Below, piece by piece: positions 44,976 to 55,900 of a stretch of 64,000 bases of DNA. The notes beneath the pieces were generated by a model that saw only the letters and a list, made by a program, of their open reading frames with translations, was not told the origin of the DNA and did no database searches. A program made the position numbers and the translations under genes. Numbering within the stretch: position 1 is the stretch's first letter; every line of letters starts with the position of its first letter. Source of the stretch: CAZNLH01 sp964573995 (GTDB taxonomy: Bacteria > Gemmatimonadota > CAZMKB01 > CAZNLH01); assembly GCA_964573995.1 (NCBI GenBank), contig CAZNLH010000003.1:43903-107902 (forward strand). The letters run 5' to 3'.

Positions 44976-47900
44976 CGTCTCACCCTTGGACTTCTTCTCC
45001 CTTTCGATGCCCTGTAATCCACATGGGACGCGTTCGGAGCCAGAGACAATCTCTTGTAAAATGGAAAGGTTCGATACATTTTTTCATCGGCAAAGGAAAC
45101 GATCAGATACTTGCCCGGCATCCCTGGACATAACCCGATACCCTCAAATCGTCCAACTTTCCCATTATCAAGATTTCTAACCAGATCACCTTCCTTAAAC
45201 GGTAGTTCAGGCTCACTCGCTTCGGTGATCATCAGAAGGGTTGAGATCTTTTCCCTTGTCGATGTACCAATGAGTTTTGCAAAATTCTGACAAATCGCCG
45301 CCAATCGATCGGACAGCTCTGCATCATCAACGTTCAATACGAGATAATCCCACAGCATCTTCACGGATTGACGGCCGTTCTCGCTCTTTGTCAGCCAGAA
45401 CAGCATTAAAGCGACAATATTCGCTAAATCCTGATTCCCGATTTTATCCGGCAGTGAAATCCTCGGCAGTATGGATCTGAATTCATCCGGATGTTCTGCA
45501 TGTTGAAAGGAAATCCGGGTGATCTTCTCCTCCCACGTATCATTTAGGGAGGCTTTATATTCCTGGCGCTCCTTTTCACTCCCGATTGAAAGGGTCCGCG
45601 TCTTTTCCTTATTGACATCCATAACGAATCGCGGACCACTGTCGCTCTTCCACGGATCCTCAATCTCTGACTCCAGTAGATAATCGCCAGGGGGCAGATC
45701 CGATTCCGCGAGCGCGAAACGAATTTCTGAGCAACCGTCCGGCACGTCGCGAACCAACGGCTCAGCCCACGGCCGCCATAGATTCCAGATCCGAAAAACC
45801 CGGTTGGACACCTCCCCCATTTCCTCCCAAGATAAGCGCAGATATCTCTTTCCCCCCTTGACCGTTTGTAAATATCGAAAGTTCTCGATTGTCCAATGAG
45901 TGCGCACGACAATCGCGGGAAAACGCTCAATTTGCTCGTTGTCCGTTGATATCCGGATGGTGAAGAGGCTGGCGGGTTGTCCCAGGCTCGCGAGGGTATC
46001 TGAAAACGGTTTCAACTCGAATCTCGCCTTTCCACGGGATATGTCGCGGACAACCTTCTGCTTCGAATCTTTCAAGGTAAGTTCTGCCTTTCCGGACTCG
46101 ATTCCAGCCGCGTCGATCAAGAGGAAAATGTCGTTGGATTCTTCCCATTCCATTCTAGAAATTTCCAATGGACTGTCCGACCATTGCCAGGTCGACCGCT
46201 CCTTAACTCCCTGGACCGCTATCCTCAAGCGAGGCGGATAGACCGTCAACGGTATGGACATCGCGTTATCTTCTGAACCGTTCAGAGAGGCGGTACATTT
46301 TACGCGAGCGACCGCGGGAGGAATTGAGATAGACCATGCGCCTGCGGTTTGGCCGTTTACGTTGCCTGGCACACTGACTTCAAGATTCTCTATGAGATCC
46401 GATTTGATCCTGAATTTGATTTCGGGATCATCGTCAAAGGAGGGAAGATACAGCGGTTCATCGAATTCGACACGCAGATCCTTGATCAGCACAAACCGGA
46501 AGCTGTAATCCCTGCCCAGGGGCCCTCTAAGATAAACGGAGAATTGATTGACTTCATGACATTCGACCGCGGGATGCTTTGACAACAGGATCTCAACGCT
46601 CGAATCCCCGGATTTACATATCGAAACAAATTTGCTTTCGGGGTCGAGCTCTTTTCTCTGGGAGGCTCTTCCGATTACAGGAACCACGGACATGCGCCAT
46701 CGAGTTAAATCTCCGGGCGAAGGGATTCTGATTCTCGGCGCGGAGGAATAAACGGGGTTCCCGTTTGAAACCGTCAGGGGAATCATTTCTCCACCTTGAA
46801 GCACCGGTTCCCGGGATATTTCGGAAGCGATGGGTATATCAATGCCCTTCTCTTTTATTACCGTTTTTTCTCGCTTGCCCCCGGACAAACACAGTTTATC
46901 CGAAAAGGACAGGTCCAGCAGGCAGGCGCGGTACGCGGACCACTTCCCATAGAAAGCCAGCCCTTCTTCAATAATTGAACTCGAGGGTTCGATATGCTGG
47001 TTCTTCAAACATACCAGCCAGACCGGGCCTCGGGGCAGTTCACGATTCGCGATCATTGTTTTCCTGGTTTCATGGAAAGCCAGCCAGGGGGTATCAACCG
47101 CGATCCCCTGAAACGACCAGGCTCGAATGAGTCGATCATCTCCGAATAGACGGACTTCATAAGACTCCGAGGGTTCCGGCAGGGTAATTCTCGACTCGTT
47201 GGTTCGGATAATTCGCCCGCTTTTGAAATACTCAACCAGTTGCCTTATTATCTCACCATTCTTTGTTGCCACTTCGAACACAATCGACGCAACCTCATCC
47301 GATAATTCAAAGCGCTGCTCGGGAATTGCCAGCGATATCTCGCCGTACTCCGGATTCAGCTGAATCTTCGGCCATTTGAACCGGGTATTTGATTTTTTAT
47401 GAGATAACTGTATCCGCCGCGTGTTCCACCACTCGTTGAACCGCTTGACGATCCGGGCGGGAATGTCGAGTTCCTCGGCTGATAGCAGGACTTCCTCTTC
47501 GTAAGCGCTCTGCGCCATGGCGATGCACCTGCCCAGAAAATCTTCGGCTGCTTTCCCCGTTTGGAGGAAGAATCGTTTGATCGGCTTGTCCATGAAGTGA
47601 AAGAGTTCCGGGCGTTCCTTCAATTCCTCCAGAATTTCTTCGGTGTCGGTAATATCCACTTCAATATGACCTGTGATGATGGGATACAATAAACGCTCAA
47701 AAAAATCCTCCAGGCTGTAATCCGGTATACCGCCATGAGCCAGGATCGGGGTCACGTAGAGATGTCCATGGACACCGCGGAAAATGGGGAGTTCCCAATC
47801 GAGAAGAGAGCTGATGAAAATCATTCCCCATTTCCTCTCCCAGTTCCCGCCTTGCGGTAGTCCCGCTAGGTTATGTACGGCTTTCCAGTAATTGCCTGCC

Positions 47901-48133
47901 TCGTAGTGCATGATTCCAGCCCAGACGAGAAAGCAACAAAGAGATACCGGGGTCTGTTCACGTAAGAGATTAGTCCCCCTCGATGGATTAAAAGACATTA
48001 TTGAAGATATCATCCTGCCCAATTCGCGGAGGTCATCTCTGGTAAGTTCTATCTGACCCAGTAGGCTGATCTCCTTGATCTTCGGAGACAGGATGGCTTC
48101 ACAATCTTCAAGGTTTGAGCAATTTTCAAGCAT
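44972..48133 (-). CDS. Unrecognised 1053-residue protein coupled to the helicase
   Basis: I do not recognise this family. The first about 250 residues are helical (LWAG-type repeats such as FLVWAGIMHYEAGNYWKAVHNL). Residues about 280-880 look like a string of beta-sandwich or Ig-like domains: alternating hydrophobics, PPRLRIAVQG, GKAELTLKD, PPGDYLLESEIEDPW. The last 150 are helical again, then a short basic beta region (GDLVRNLDNGKVGRFEGIGL, an SH3-like look) and a basic tail. No catalytic motif, no membrane segment, no signal peptide. Its stop overlaps the helicase start by ATGA, so the two proteins are made together. It is probably the substrate-recognition or scaffold partner of the helicase. 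The long AT-rich spacer before it suggests a separate promoter. Confidence 0.75.
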   Translation of the reverse strand: MLENCSNLEDCEAILSPKIKEISLLGQIELTRDDLRELGRMISSIMSFNPSRGTNLLREQTPVSLCCFLVWAGIMHYEAGNYWKAVHNLAGLPQGGNWERKWGMIFISSLLDWELPIFRGVHGHLYVTPILAHGGIPDYSLEDFFERLLYPIITGHIEVDITDTEEILEELKERPELFHFMDKPIKRFFLQTGKAAEDFLGRCIAMAQSAYEEEVLLSAEELDIPARIVKRFNEWWNTRRIQLSHKKSNTRFKWPKIQLNPEYGEISLAIPEQRFELSDEVASIVFEVATKNGEIIRQLVEYFKSGRIIRTNESRITLPEPSESYEVRLFGDDRLIRAWSFQGIAVDTPWLAFHETRKTMIANRELPRGPVWLVCLKNQHIEPSSSIIEEGLAFYGKWSAYRACLLDLSFSDKLCLSGGKREKTVIKEKGIDIPIASEISREPVLQGGEMIPLTVSNGNPVYSSAPRIRIPSPGDLTRWRMSVVPVIGRASQRKELDPESKFVSICKSGDSSVEILLSKHPAVECHEVNQFSVYLRGPLGRDYSFRFVLIKDLRVEFDEPLYLPSFDDDPEIKFRIKSDLIENLEVSVPGNVNGQTAGAWSISIPPAVARVKCTASLNGSEDNAMSIPLTVYPPRLRIAVQGVKERSTWQWSDSPLEISRMEWEESNDIFLLIDAAGIESGKAELTLKDSKQKVVRDISRGKARFELKPFSDTLASLGQPASLFTIRISTDNEQIERFPAIVVRTHWTIENFRYLQTVKGGKRYLRLSWEEMGEVSNRVFRIWNLWRPWAEPLVRDVPDGCSEIRFALAESDLPPGDYLLESEIEDPWKSDSGPRFVMDVNKEKTRTLSIGSEKERQEYKASLNDTWEEKITRISFQHAEHPDEFRSILPRISLPDKIGNQDLANIVALMLFWLTKSENGRQSVKMLWDYLVLNVDDAELSDRLAAICQNFAKLIGTSTREKISTLLMITEASEPELPFKEGDLVRNLDNGKVGRFEGIGLCPGMPGKYLIVSFADEKMYRTFPFYKRLSLAPNASHVDYRASKGRRSPRVRR

Positions 48134-48561
48134 TACAGTTTCCGGCTTCGAGAGATATTAAACGATCTTTTGTCCTCTGGAGGCAATCACCGACGCCCAT
48201 CCCTGGGCATCGGTATTATCTATAAAGCAATCTGTGTGCCGGATTGGCTAGTCACGCATATTCAATAGTCTCACAATATCTTAGGGCGACGGCAGCTCAG
48301 TTGCTGCCTTGCGATTCTACAACCCCGGTTTAAGTTTTATCAACCCAGGTTTATTACAATTTGTTGATAAAAACCACCGTTTTCAAAGAACCTCATGATA
48401 CCATGGCATGTTGCAGATTGTCAAGTATAAAGGAGTGATTTTTAGCAGAGAAATATCAGAGAAGTCAATTCGGTAGATCTTTTTGTAAGGCATCGGAAAT
48501 ACATCAATTGAAGTGCCGATGCTATAGCAAATTACCCACAATGAGCATTAATCAGACAACT
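48134..48561. other. AT-rich 428-bp spacer with two dyads between brxL-like gene and helicase pair
   Basis: No gene found. A 10-bp inverted repeat, TTTTATCAAC (48335-48344) with GTTGATAAAA (48363-48372), spacer 18 bases, looks like an operator or protein-binding dyad; it has no T-run. A second hairpin at 48189-48214 (11-bp stem with one mismatch, loop TCCC) lies in the probable leader of the 1053-residue gene. The region is much richer in A+T than the genes on both sides, consistent with a promoter and regulatory zone. Confidence 0.5.
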
Positions 48562-50550
48562 TCATTTGGCCTCGCCAATCACCCTCGTATAGGTGATCGT
48601 TGTGGCCTTGCACTTTCGCTTTGTCTGATCCATGAAGCCCAGCGTGAACTTGTCGTCTGGTTTCTGGAAGATATCGAGTCCTCGGCCCAGAATGATCCGC
48701 CAGCCTGTGTCCGTTTCGATCCAGCGGTCATGGAGATCGTTGTCGAAGGCGTAGTCAAGTTCAATACGATCCTGAATCAGACCCCTCTTCAACTCGTCCA
48801 GTTTACTCCTCAACTCGTCTTCCTGATAGGTGTCGTAGCCTGTCACGAGATTGAGCTTCAGCGCCTCCTCCGGAGGATCAAGGATCTCACAAAAACTCAT
48901 GAGATTGAAAATCTGGTACTGCATCCGAATGTACGGATCACATATCGTAATAGATTTCGTCCCTCTCAGATAGGGAAGGAAGAGCTTTCCGTAAGATATT
49001 CCTTTCTGTCCCTCTTTGATGTCAATGGTTCCTTCCTCCGGTTTTCGATTCGGTGATAAAGGATCGATCTGTTGCTCATTTTCTTCCGGCTCCGGTCGCT
49101 CCTCGGGGTGGGAAAGCTGAAATTCATCCGGACTCTGGCTTTTGATCGTTACCCAACTGTACTCGTGGTCGATCTTTGACAGCTCGTCCCGAATCTGTTG
49201 ACGCATGCGCACGGCGGGATTTACGCAGTAGAGGATGAATTCTTCATCGCTGAGATTGAGATCGGAGAACAACAGTTTCAGAAATCCCTCGGAGAGCCTT
49301 GCAATGGCCTTATTGTCCCGCATATCCTCGCACTGAGGCAGCCGCAAGCTCTGAGAAACGAAATCCGCGTATCGCAGGTCGACGCGCAACTCGTGGAGGA
49401 CTTCGCTGAAGAAATCACCTTTGAGTCCGAGCGACTTCGATGGAGTATTCCTGGTGACACGAGGCATGAACCATCCCTCGATCAACCCATGAATCCGATC
49501 GATGAAGGCGGATTCCTGGAGAGCGGTGGGTAATTCTTTGAATATCCCGTCGCTCTCGTATAGGGGGAGTTTGCTGGTCCCCAACGTAATGTTGCCCAGC
49601 ATGGCAAAGCCAGACTCGGATGTTCCCATATCCCCTGTCGCTCTGCGATATCTTCCACTCTCCAGGTACATCTTCAGTGCGGCCATGGCTTCGCCGGAAG
49701 TGTCGGTATGGATCTTCTGAACTTCGTCGACCACCACAACGTCATATCGCGGGATCAAGCCCAGTTGCTTCGTGTTGCTGTTGAAGAAGAGGGCAGGCGC
49801 CGAGAGCTTTCCACCGGGTATGACGGCCGCATAGCGGCTGATATTGTCAAACACGAACGATTTGCCCGTCCCTTTTGGTGCCAGTTCGATGATGTTGACC
49901 CTCGGCTCGACCAGCGGGATGATCCGGCTGAGGAGTAACAGCTTTTGCGACAACCGGTGCACCTCGGGATTGAACTGACAGCTGGAGACAAGCAGATCGA
50001 TCCATTCGTCGATTTCGAAGTTCTTGCGGGAATCACGGAAGTAGTCCAGGTCGACGCCCGGGGTCTGGAACGGTTTGAAGTCGAGCATCCATATCTGCCC
50101 TTTCTTAACGTCTTCGCCGTCCGGTGGTACGTATCGGAGAGTTCCCAGCCCCCACATCCCCGTTTTCAACAGCATCGGATTGTTGTCGATGATCTGCTTC
50201 TGCACCATCCCGTTGCTGACATCAAGCACCGGGATGCTCAGTTCGTGGGTGTTTCGCTCCAAGTTCACGTTGACGCGAAAATCATCCAGAATGCGGACCT
50301 CCTCCTGTTCCATCAGTCGGTTCAAGATCGTGTTCTTGTCCGCCTTCTGAGGCAGGTACTTGGAAATCGTGTCGACGATTTCACTCCGACCATCTTCTGT
50401 CAGATCGTCCCCCTCCATGAACTGGCTGATGATCCACTCACCGACATAGACGGGGATCGCCCGGGCGCCGAATCCGGCCTTTCCCATCAGACCCTTATTG
50501 ATGACGACCTCTCCATAATAATCTTTCGCCTTGCTTTCAAATGACATCAT
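48562..50550 (-). CDS. brxL: BrxL-like AAA+ ATPase with MIT_C/PLD-like C-terminus
   Basis: 662 residues from ATG 50550 (frame open to TTG 50571; GGAGG in front favours the inner ATG). The N-terminal AKDYYGEVVINKGLMGKAGFG and VGEWIISQF are typical of BrxL. The AAA core has Walker A LAPKGTGKSFVFDN (about residues 224-231) and Walker B VVVVDEVQKI (271-276), with IHGLIEGWFMPRV. BrxL usually ends in a Lon-protease domain; here the C-terminus is SYGKLFLPYLRGTKSITICDP, then DPYIR..YQ.FNL, LHDRWIETDTGWRIILGRGL and KCKATT, an MIT_C/phospholipase-D-like fold. It follows PglZ directly. In BREX, BrxL is a DNA-binding ATPase ring. Confidence 0.85.
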   Translation of the reverse strand: MMSFESKAKDYYGEVVINKGLMGKAGFGARAIPVYVGEWIISQFMEGDDLTEDGRSEIVDTISKYLPQKADKNTILNRLMEQEEVRILDDFRVNVNLERNTHELSIPVLDVSNGMVQKQIIDNNPMLLKTGMWGLGTLRYVPPDGEDVKKGQIWMLDFKPFQTPGVDLDYFRDSRKNFEIDEWIDLLVSSCQFNPEVHRLSQKLLLLSRIIPLVEPRVNIIELAPKGTGKSFVFDNISRYAAVIPGGKLSAPALFFNSNTKQLGLIPRYDVVVVDEVQKIHTDTSGEAMAALKMYLESGRYRRATGDMGTSESGFAMLGNITLGTSKLPLYESDGIFKELPTALQESAFIDRIHGLIEGWFMPRVTRNTPSKSLGLKGDFFSEVLHELRVDLRYADFVSQSLRLPQCEDMRDNKAIARLSEGFLKLLFSDLNLSDEEFILYCVNPAVRMRQQIRDELSKIDHEYSWVTIKSQSPDEFQLSHPEERPEPEENEQQIDPLSPNRKPEEGTIDIKEGQKGISYGKLFLPYLRGTKSITICDPYIRMQYQIFNLMSFCEILDPPEEALKLNLVTGYDTYQEDELRSKLDELKRGLIQDRIELDYAFDNDLHDRWIETDTGWRIILGRGLDIFQKPDDKFTLGFMDQTKRKCKATTITYTRVIGEAK

Positions 50551-50567
50551 GTTTGTTCCCGCCTCCA

Positions 50568-52997
50568 TCAAAGGTCCTTCAGATTGAATCCACTCGACAC
50601 GGCGGATTTGAATTCAGATTCCAGGGCCAGGGAAGTTGTGTACTCATCTCCGGCAATCTCATAGGCGATTTCAATTTCCAGGGATCTTTTCTCCAGGGAC
50701 GCTTTCTTGAAATAACAATCGATCCGCAGAATACCAACTCCTCCACCGGGAACCCGTGGGGTCTCACATCCCTTCACATCCGTCTCCGGTAACTGAATGC
50801 TTGCCCTCAGGATCCGCATATCGACTGTATTCGGATTCTGGATCTCGATCTCCAGGGATGTCACACGTTGAATGTAAAACTTAGCCCTGCCGGTCTCCTT
50901 TTCGATCTTCAGATTGAGAAAACGCGCGGACGGTGTTTTCCATGCCGTCTTCACAAGCCCGTAAACGGCCATGGGAACAACAACTTCCTCTGGTGTTGCT
51001 CCCCCGTGAAGATATCCATTTGCCTTCCCGGGAAGTCGGACCGTGTTATGTCCCTTTGGAATGAAATAGACCCTTTCGTCCGAGAGAAAAGGCCGCCTGA
51101 ACCGCAGGCCGAACGCCCACAGGTTGTCCGGGATGTTGCATGCCTCTTCCTCGCCGACAGCCGAGAACCGGTACTTTTCTTCCGGAAACAGCTTGTTGAC
51201 AACCTCGGAATCGAACGATTTTTTATCTTCTTCGAGGATGCTGCAAGCGCCGTGATCGGTCACGACATACACGCCGAAATTTTCTTTCGAACCCGGCCAG
51301 GCTTCAGACAACCTGTTTACTGCCTCCGCAATGCGGACGAAAAGTCGTGTCAGTTCCTCCTCGTAGGTCGTGTTCCGAGCCTTTACATCGGAGTGGAGCA
51401 ATTCATCCGAGTCCCTGAAATTCAGGAGAACGATCATCGGCTCCGTTGGTACGGCCATCTCTGCCAGTGCTTTTAGATTGGGCAGATACAAGACCTTCCT
51501 GTCATGCCAGTCCGAAGCTGAACGATCCGCGAGAATATTCTCGTAATTCTCTGGTGAATCCCGCCATTCGCCGCTGAGCAGGGCGGGCTTGTTGAATTCC
51601 GTCGTGGTCGGCAGCGCGGCGAAACGACATCCATACTCCCGACGGCTCAAACCCGCTTGACGGAAGGTATCGTCGAGAATATCCATGAATTGCAATGGCA
51701 GGCAATCGATCAGCAGGATAATCGATATCTCCTTTTCCCTTTCATTCGACGCCAGGTCGTTAAGGCAGTGAACCAGGCTGAGAGATGGATCCTGATGAAT
51801 TGCCGTGTACTCTGCGACGTACCATTCCGAAAATCTTTCCACCGTTTTTTCCAACTCCGGGTCATAATACCCATTGTGAACCTGCCAGTCACGGTACGGG
51901 ATATACTCATTCCGGACCCAGTGAATCCAGTCCCGGGCTGTCCATTCCTCGTCCGGATCGATCAGGCTCGGCCGCTCCGGCCTGACGCAGTGAACCAACG
52001 CCTTCAACTGGCTCACGCTCACGCCGGGACATGATCGAAACTGGTCCTGGGCCTTTTGAACATCTTCCATGGTCGGGGAAAACCGGCCTCCCTTGAGAAG
52101 ACTAGAGACAAACCGGAATTCCCGGGGCAGCCTTCCAGAAGCCCACCCCACGACTTGCCGGTATTCCTCGCTCGTAGTTATCTCATCCTTTATTTCTTCA
52201 TAAAGAAGTTCAATCTGCGTGATCACCTGATCCCTGGCCGTCGGCTCCATTGGGAGGTCCTCGATGGCTTCGACGGGAACCTTGCGGATCATCCCCGCCT
52301 GCTTCGGTGGGAGCACGAATTCCAGGAGTTTTTCCGGATACCCGTGCAGGACGGCCCATATACTGAGCCACTGCCAGACTTCACCAGATCGATCGGGGAG
52401 ATACCGGCAAATATCCTCGACCCAGGATTCATCGCTATTGTGAGCCCACTCGTCGCATCTTTCTTCCAGGCAGCGTTGCATCAGAGGAAATTCCTGAAAT
52501 GCCTTTTTTGAGTCGTTACTTACAAGAGCCCCGATCACTTCGGCCAAGTTTCCCGAGCCGAGCAATTTTGTGCGAAACACGCCTCCCAGGAAATGCGAGA
52601 GCAGGCGATCCGTGAAACTCATCCGCTCTTTGGCGTCAATCTCCAGGTCGAGGAGACCTCCCTCGAGAACGTCATCGTCGGTCAACCAGTCGGGCACATC
52701 CGCGTTCCAGAGTTCGGACAGCACCAGGCAGGGTGTCTTTTCCTCGAATCTTCCCGCCCACCTGATCTGTTCCGCGAAATCCCGGAGCCATGTGTAGTGA
52801 TTCCTGGAGCGGACCCATACATCGAGATCCCCATCGGTGTTCAACGACCGGGCTAAGGCATCACATGCCCGGACGTAATCTTCATTGTTCTCCACCAGCA
52901 ATGTGCCTTCAGGCGGCATCATCGCCAGGGTGCCGACATAGCTGATGGTCATCTTTTTCTCATATACGGTTGTCATGATCCGACCATTATTCTCCAT
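50568..52997 (-). CDS. pglZ: BREX phosphatase-like protein PglZ
   Basis: 809 residues. The C-terminal half has the alkaline-phosphatase superfamily features of PglZ: ILLIDCLPLQFMDIL (metal-binding Asp), FAALPTTTEFNKPALLSG (nucleophile-region Thr), FGVYVVTDHGACSI (Asp-His metal pair), and HGGATPEEVVVPMAVYG (His). The N-terminal half is helical, with many Trp. The last 120 residues are a beta domain. It sits between brxC (11-base overlap at the start) and brxL (coupled). PglZ is a core gene in all BREX types, proposed to act as a phosphodiesterase or pyrophosphatase. Confidence 0.9.
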   Translation of the reverse strand: MENNGRIMTTVYEKKMTISYVGTLAMMPPEGTLLVENNEDYVRACDALARSLNTDGDLDVWVRSRNHYTWLRDFAEQIRWAGRFEEKTPCLVLSELWNADVPDWLTDDDVLEGGLLDLEIDAKERMSFTDRLLSHFLGGVFRTKLLGSGNLAEVIGALVSNDSKKAFQEFPLMQRCLEERCDEWAHNSDESWVEDICRYLPDRSGEVWQWLSIWAVLHGYPEKLLEFVLPPKQAGMIRKVPVEAIEDLPMEPTARDQVITQIELLYEEIKDEITTSEEYRQVVGWASGRLPREFRFVSSLLKGGRFSPTMEDVQKAQDQFRSCPGVSVSQLKALVHCVRPERPSLIDPDEEWTARDWIHWVRNEYIPYRDWQVHNGYYDPELEKTVERFSEWYVAEYTAIHQDPSLSLVHCLNDLASNEREKEISIILLIDCLPLQFMDILDDTFRQAGLSRREYGCRFAALPTTTEFNKPALLSGEWRDSPENYENILADRSASDWHDRKVLYLPNLKALAEMAVPTEPMIVLLNFRDSDELLHSDVKARNTTYEEELTRLFVRIAEAVNRLSEAWPGSKENFGVYVVTDHGACSILEEDKKSFDSEVVNKLFPEEKYRFSAVGEEEACNIPDNLWAFGLRFRRPFLSDERVYFIPKGHNTVRLPGKANGYLHGGATPEEVVVPMAVYGLVKTAWKTPSARFLNLKIEKETGRAKFYIQRVTSLEIEIQNPNTVDMRILRASIQLPETDVKGCETPRVPGGGVGILRIDCYFKKASLEKRSLEIEIAYEIAGDEYTTSLALESEFKSAVSSGFNLKDL

Positions 52998-55900
52998 GTC
53001 TCAGGTCGTTCAACACATCCTCGAGTCTCTTCGCCGCGGAGGGATTCAGGAGCTTCTTCTTCACGCCATAGCGGATTACCGACTTCAGCACCGCGAACAA
53101 GCCAAACTCATCCTCCGGCCATTTGAAGATCGCTTCTTCTTTATCAAAGAGGTCCTTCTTGATCTGGATTTCATGCTTCCGTTCTTTGCTGACCAACTCC
53201 ACGTTCACGGCATCGCTGACGTTGCCCTCCGCGTCGACCGCCCGGATGATAATCTTCACGCTCGGATGGTCTTTGAGAAGGTTGGCCAGGTCCAAACGGC
53301 CGTCTGACTTCTTTACCTGATCCGATTGGCGGGGATCGTCTCCATCCAGGGTGTAAATCAGGCTCGCAGCCCCTTCCGGCAGGTCGACCCACATCTCCTG
53401 CTTCTCATGGATCTCGTGCACGCCTTCAGGGACGGCCGGTGAATAGACGACCGGCCTTGCTTTATCGATCTCTTCCTTTGCCTGCTTCAACTTTGCGGCG
53501 TAATCCGCGATATGGAGCGTGGTCCACTCGCAAACCGGGCCGAATCCATAATCCCCGGGCAACAACTGGGTGATCCTGGTCTGGAATGTCACCGAAGAGT
53601 CCGCCATGCGGACAAGGAATTGGGCGGCATCCTCATGTTTATAGGGGTGCGGAACGCGTTGCCTCGGATTCAGGCTCTCATACCAGTTGGTCACCGCCTT
53701 TTCACACTCGATCATGTCACCCCTCGTCCCGAAGATCGGGCAGATTCCCTCCGCCAACTTCGCGTACGCGATCTGCTCTCCGGTGCTCAGCAGTTTTATA
53801 TCTTCGGCAAAGCCATTCCCTATGTCCCGAGCGACCTCCTCCGTCATGGAATCCCCGACTGATCCTCCCGCGTAGATTGACGGCAGTTGCTCCAGGAGGA
53901 CATCGAAACGATCCGGGTTGCCGGTCAGGCTGTCGAGCAAATCCTTCAGTTTCGTCAATCGAGCCCGTTGATCTTTCTCATACAGTCCGCTGACCCGTGC
54001 AATCTGTGGCAAGTCGTTCCACCATTGCTTCATTGCTTCGAAGGTGGCATTGAGTGACCTGCTTTCGCCGTGCTTCAAGGGAGACGCGCGGACGGCCTCC
54101 GCGATCCTCTCAATAAACTTGGTCTGCGCACTGGATATGTCTCGAACCACAAACACAACCTTCGTCGCGGGATCGGAGACGATCTGGCACAGATCATCAT
54201 ACGAACGTATCGGATATTCCATCATCCGTGTCGTATCCTTGTAGATGATCAGGCGTTCGCCGTACGCCCGGATGACATGGGCCAGCGACAGCATCAGGGC
54301 CGTCCCCCCGGCTCCGTATGGCGCTTCGTGCGATTCTTCGATAAATTTCCCCGCGGAAAAGGCATCGCCGGGATTCAGATCCGCGAGACGCCAGCACAAC
54401 TCCTTTAAGACCGGAAAGTCATCGTGGATCTTCGCTGGATCGCTCTCGCATTCAAAGTAGGTGACGACCCCCTCCGAGCCCGTCTTCCGAAGGGCTCCCG
54501 CCCCTTTCAGGAGAACTTTCTGGAGATATCGTTTTTCCCCGTGATTGTCGGGATTCCCGTTGTCGATCAGTACCCTTTCCGCGTTGAGCAACACATCGAT
54601 CGCCTGTTTCAGGGCGGAGTTCTTTCCTGTCTTCCACTTCTCATCGTGGCACAGGTTCAGGTCGGCGTGCTTGATCCGACCACGTTTCGTGAACAACTCA
54701 TCACACAGCATATCCGCCGGTTTGTGCGCCTGTTTCGGCTTGTCCACCAGGACCTTTCCCCCCTGCCCGTACCAGATGGCACCGCTTCCATCCAGGATAT
54801 CCCTCAGCACACGCTTAAGCGAGGGCAAATAGCCGTCCTCCGGATTCTCCAGGAGGTCGCGCAGCCGCGACTCGGCCTGCGCGCTGATCTTCTCCGCCTC
54901 GTTGGGTGGCAGATAGTGCCGGCACGCCTTCACCCGCAGGAGGAGTTCCGTGAACGGCTTCGGAGCATGAGGTATGGCAAGGGCCACGTTGGCGTCCGGT
55001 ATCGCCCTGGCCGCTTCTCTCGCTCTCTTGATCTCACTCTCGTCCTCGCAGAGCACGTAGACGAGTGCCCCTTCATAGCTGTTTTTCGGCTTGTCCCGAT
55101 TTTTCTCCCAATCGGAACGGATCTCGTCCCATAACACCGGGCCAAGATCCTTCGCCCTCACGAACCTCCTTCGAAACCGTTTGTCTTCTCCGAACGGGAG
55201 GTTGTATCCCCTCGCCTCCTGGAACTCCAGATTCTCCCTTCCCCCGGCCTGCTGGAGAAAGGCTGCCACCGTATCCGCCGGGTGAAGATCCGTGTCGGAA
55301 ACAAACCGCTCGATCCGGTCATACAGGTCGAATCCCCCCCCCTCCATCAGTTCATAGGTCTTCGACTGCTGGCGGAAAAAGAGGGCTCCCTTCTTGACCA
55401 GTTCCTTCAGGCTTGTTGCGACTCGCCTCTCCTCGGCCTTGCCAACGGTGTAGAGACCGAACTGGAGGTTCTCCAGGGTCGCGGGGATCTGGCAGAGTTG
55501 GTACAGCAGAATCACCTTGAGGACCCGCACGCGTTCATCCTCCTGGAACCCAAGGAGTTCTCCTTCAGTCGCCTTGCGCAGCGCGTCCATACTGGCGTGA
55601 TATCCGTTTACCGTCTGCCGCTGCCTCTCCCGCAGTTCGGTGTTTTTTGGTGATAATTCCTTGTGAAAGAACGTGCACAGTCGATCGACCGTGTAGAGGT
55701 TCAATTTTGCGCCGCCGACTGTAATCGAGGCGTTATCTATAAATTCGGCGTATGAGCCTTTCGCGCCACCCACATCGCCGGAGAAGAAGGTGAACGTGCT
55801 GCGCGCGTCCGAACCGATCTCCGAGGAGAGATTCAGCAGGCAGGCCAGGGCCATCGGGTGCACACCATAGATGTCCTCCAGCACACGCCGGCGGATACGG

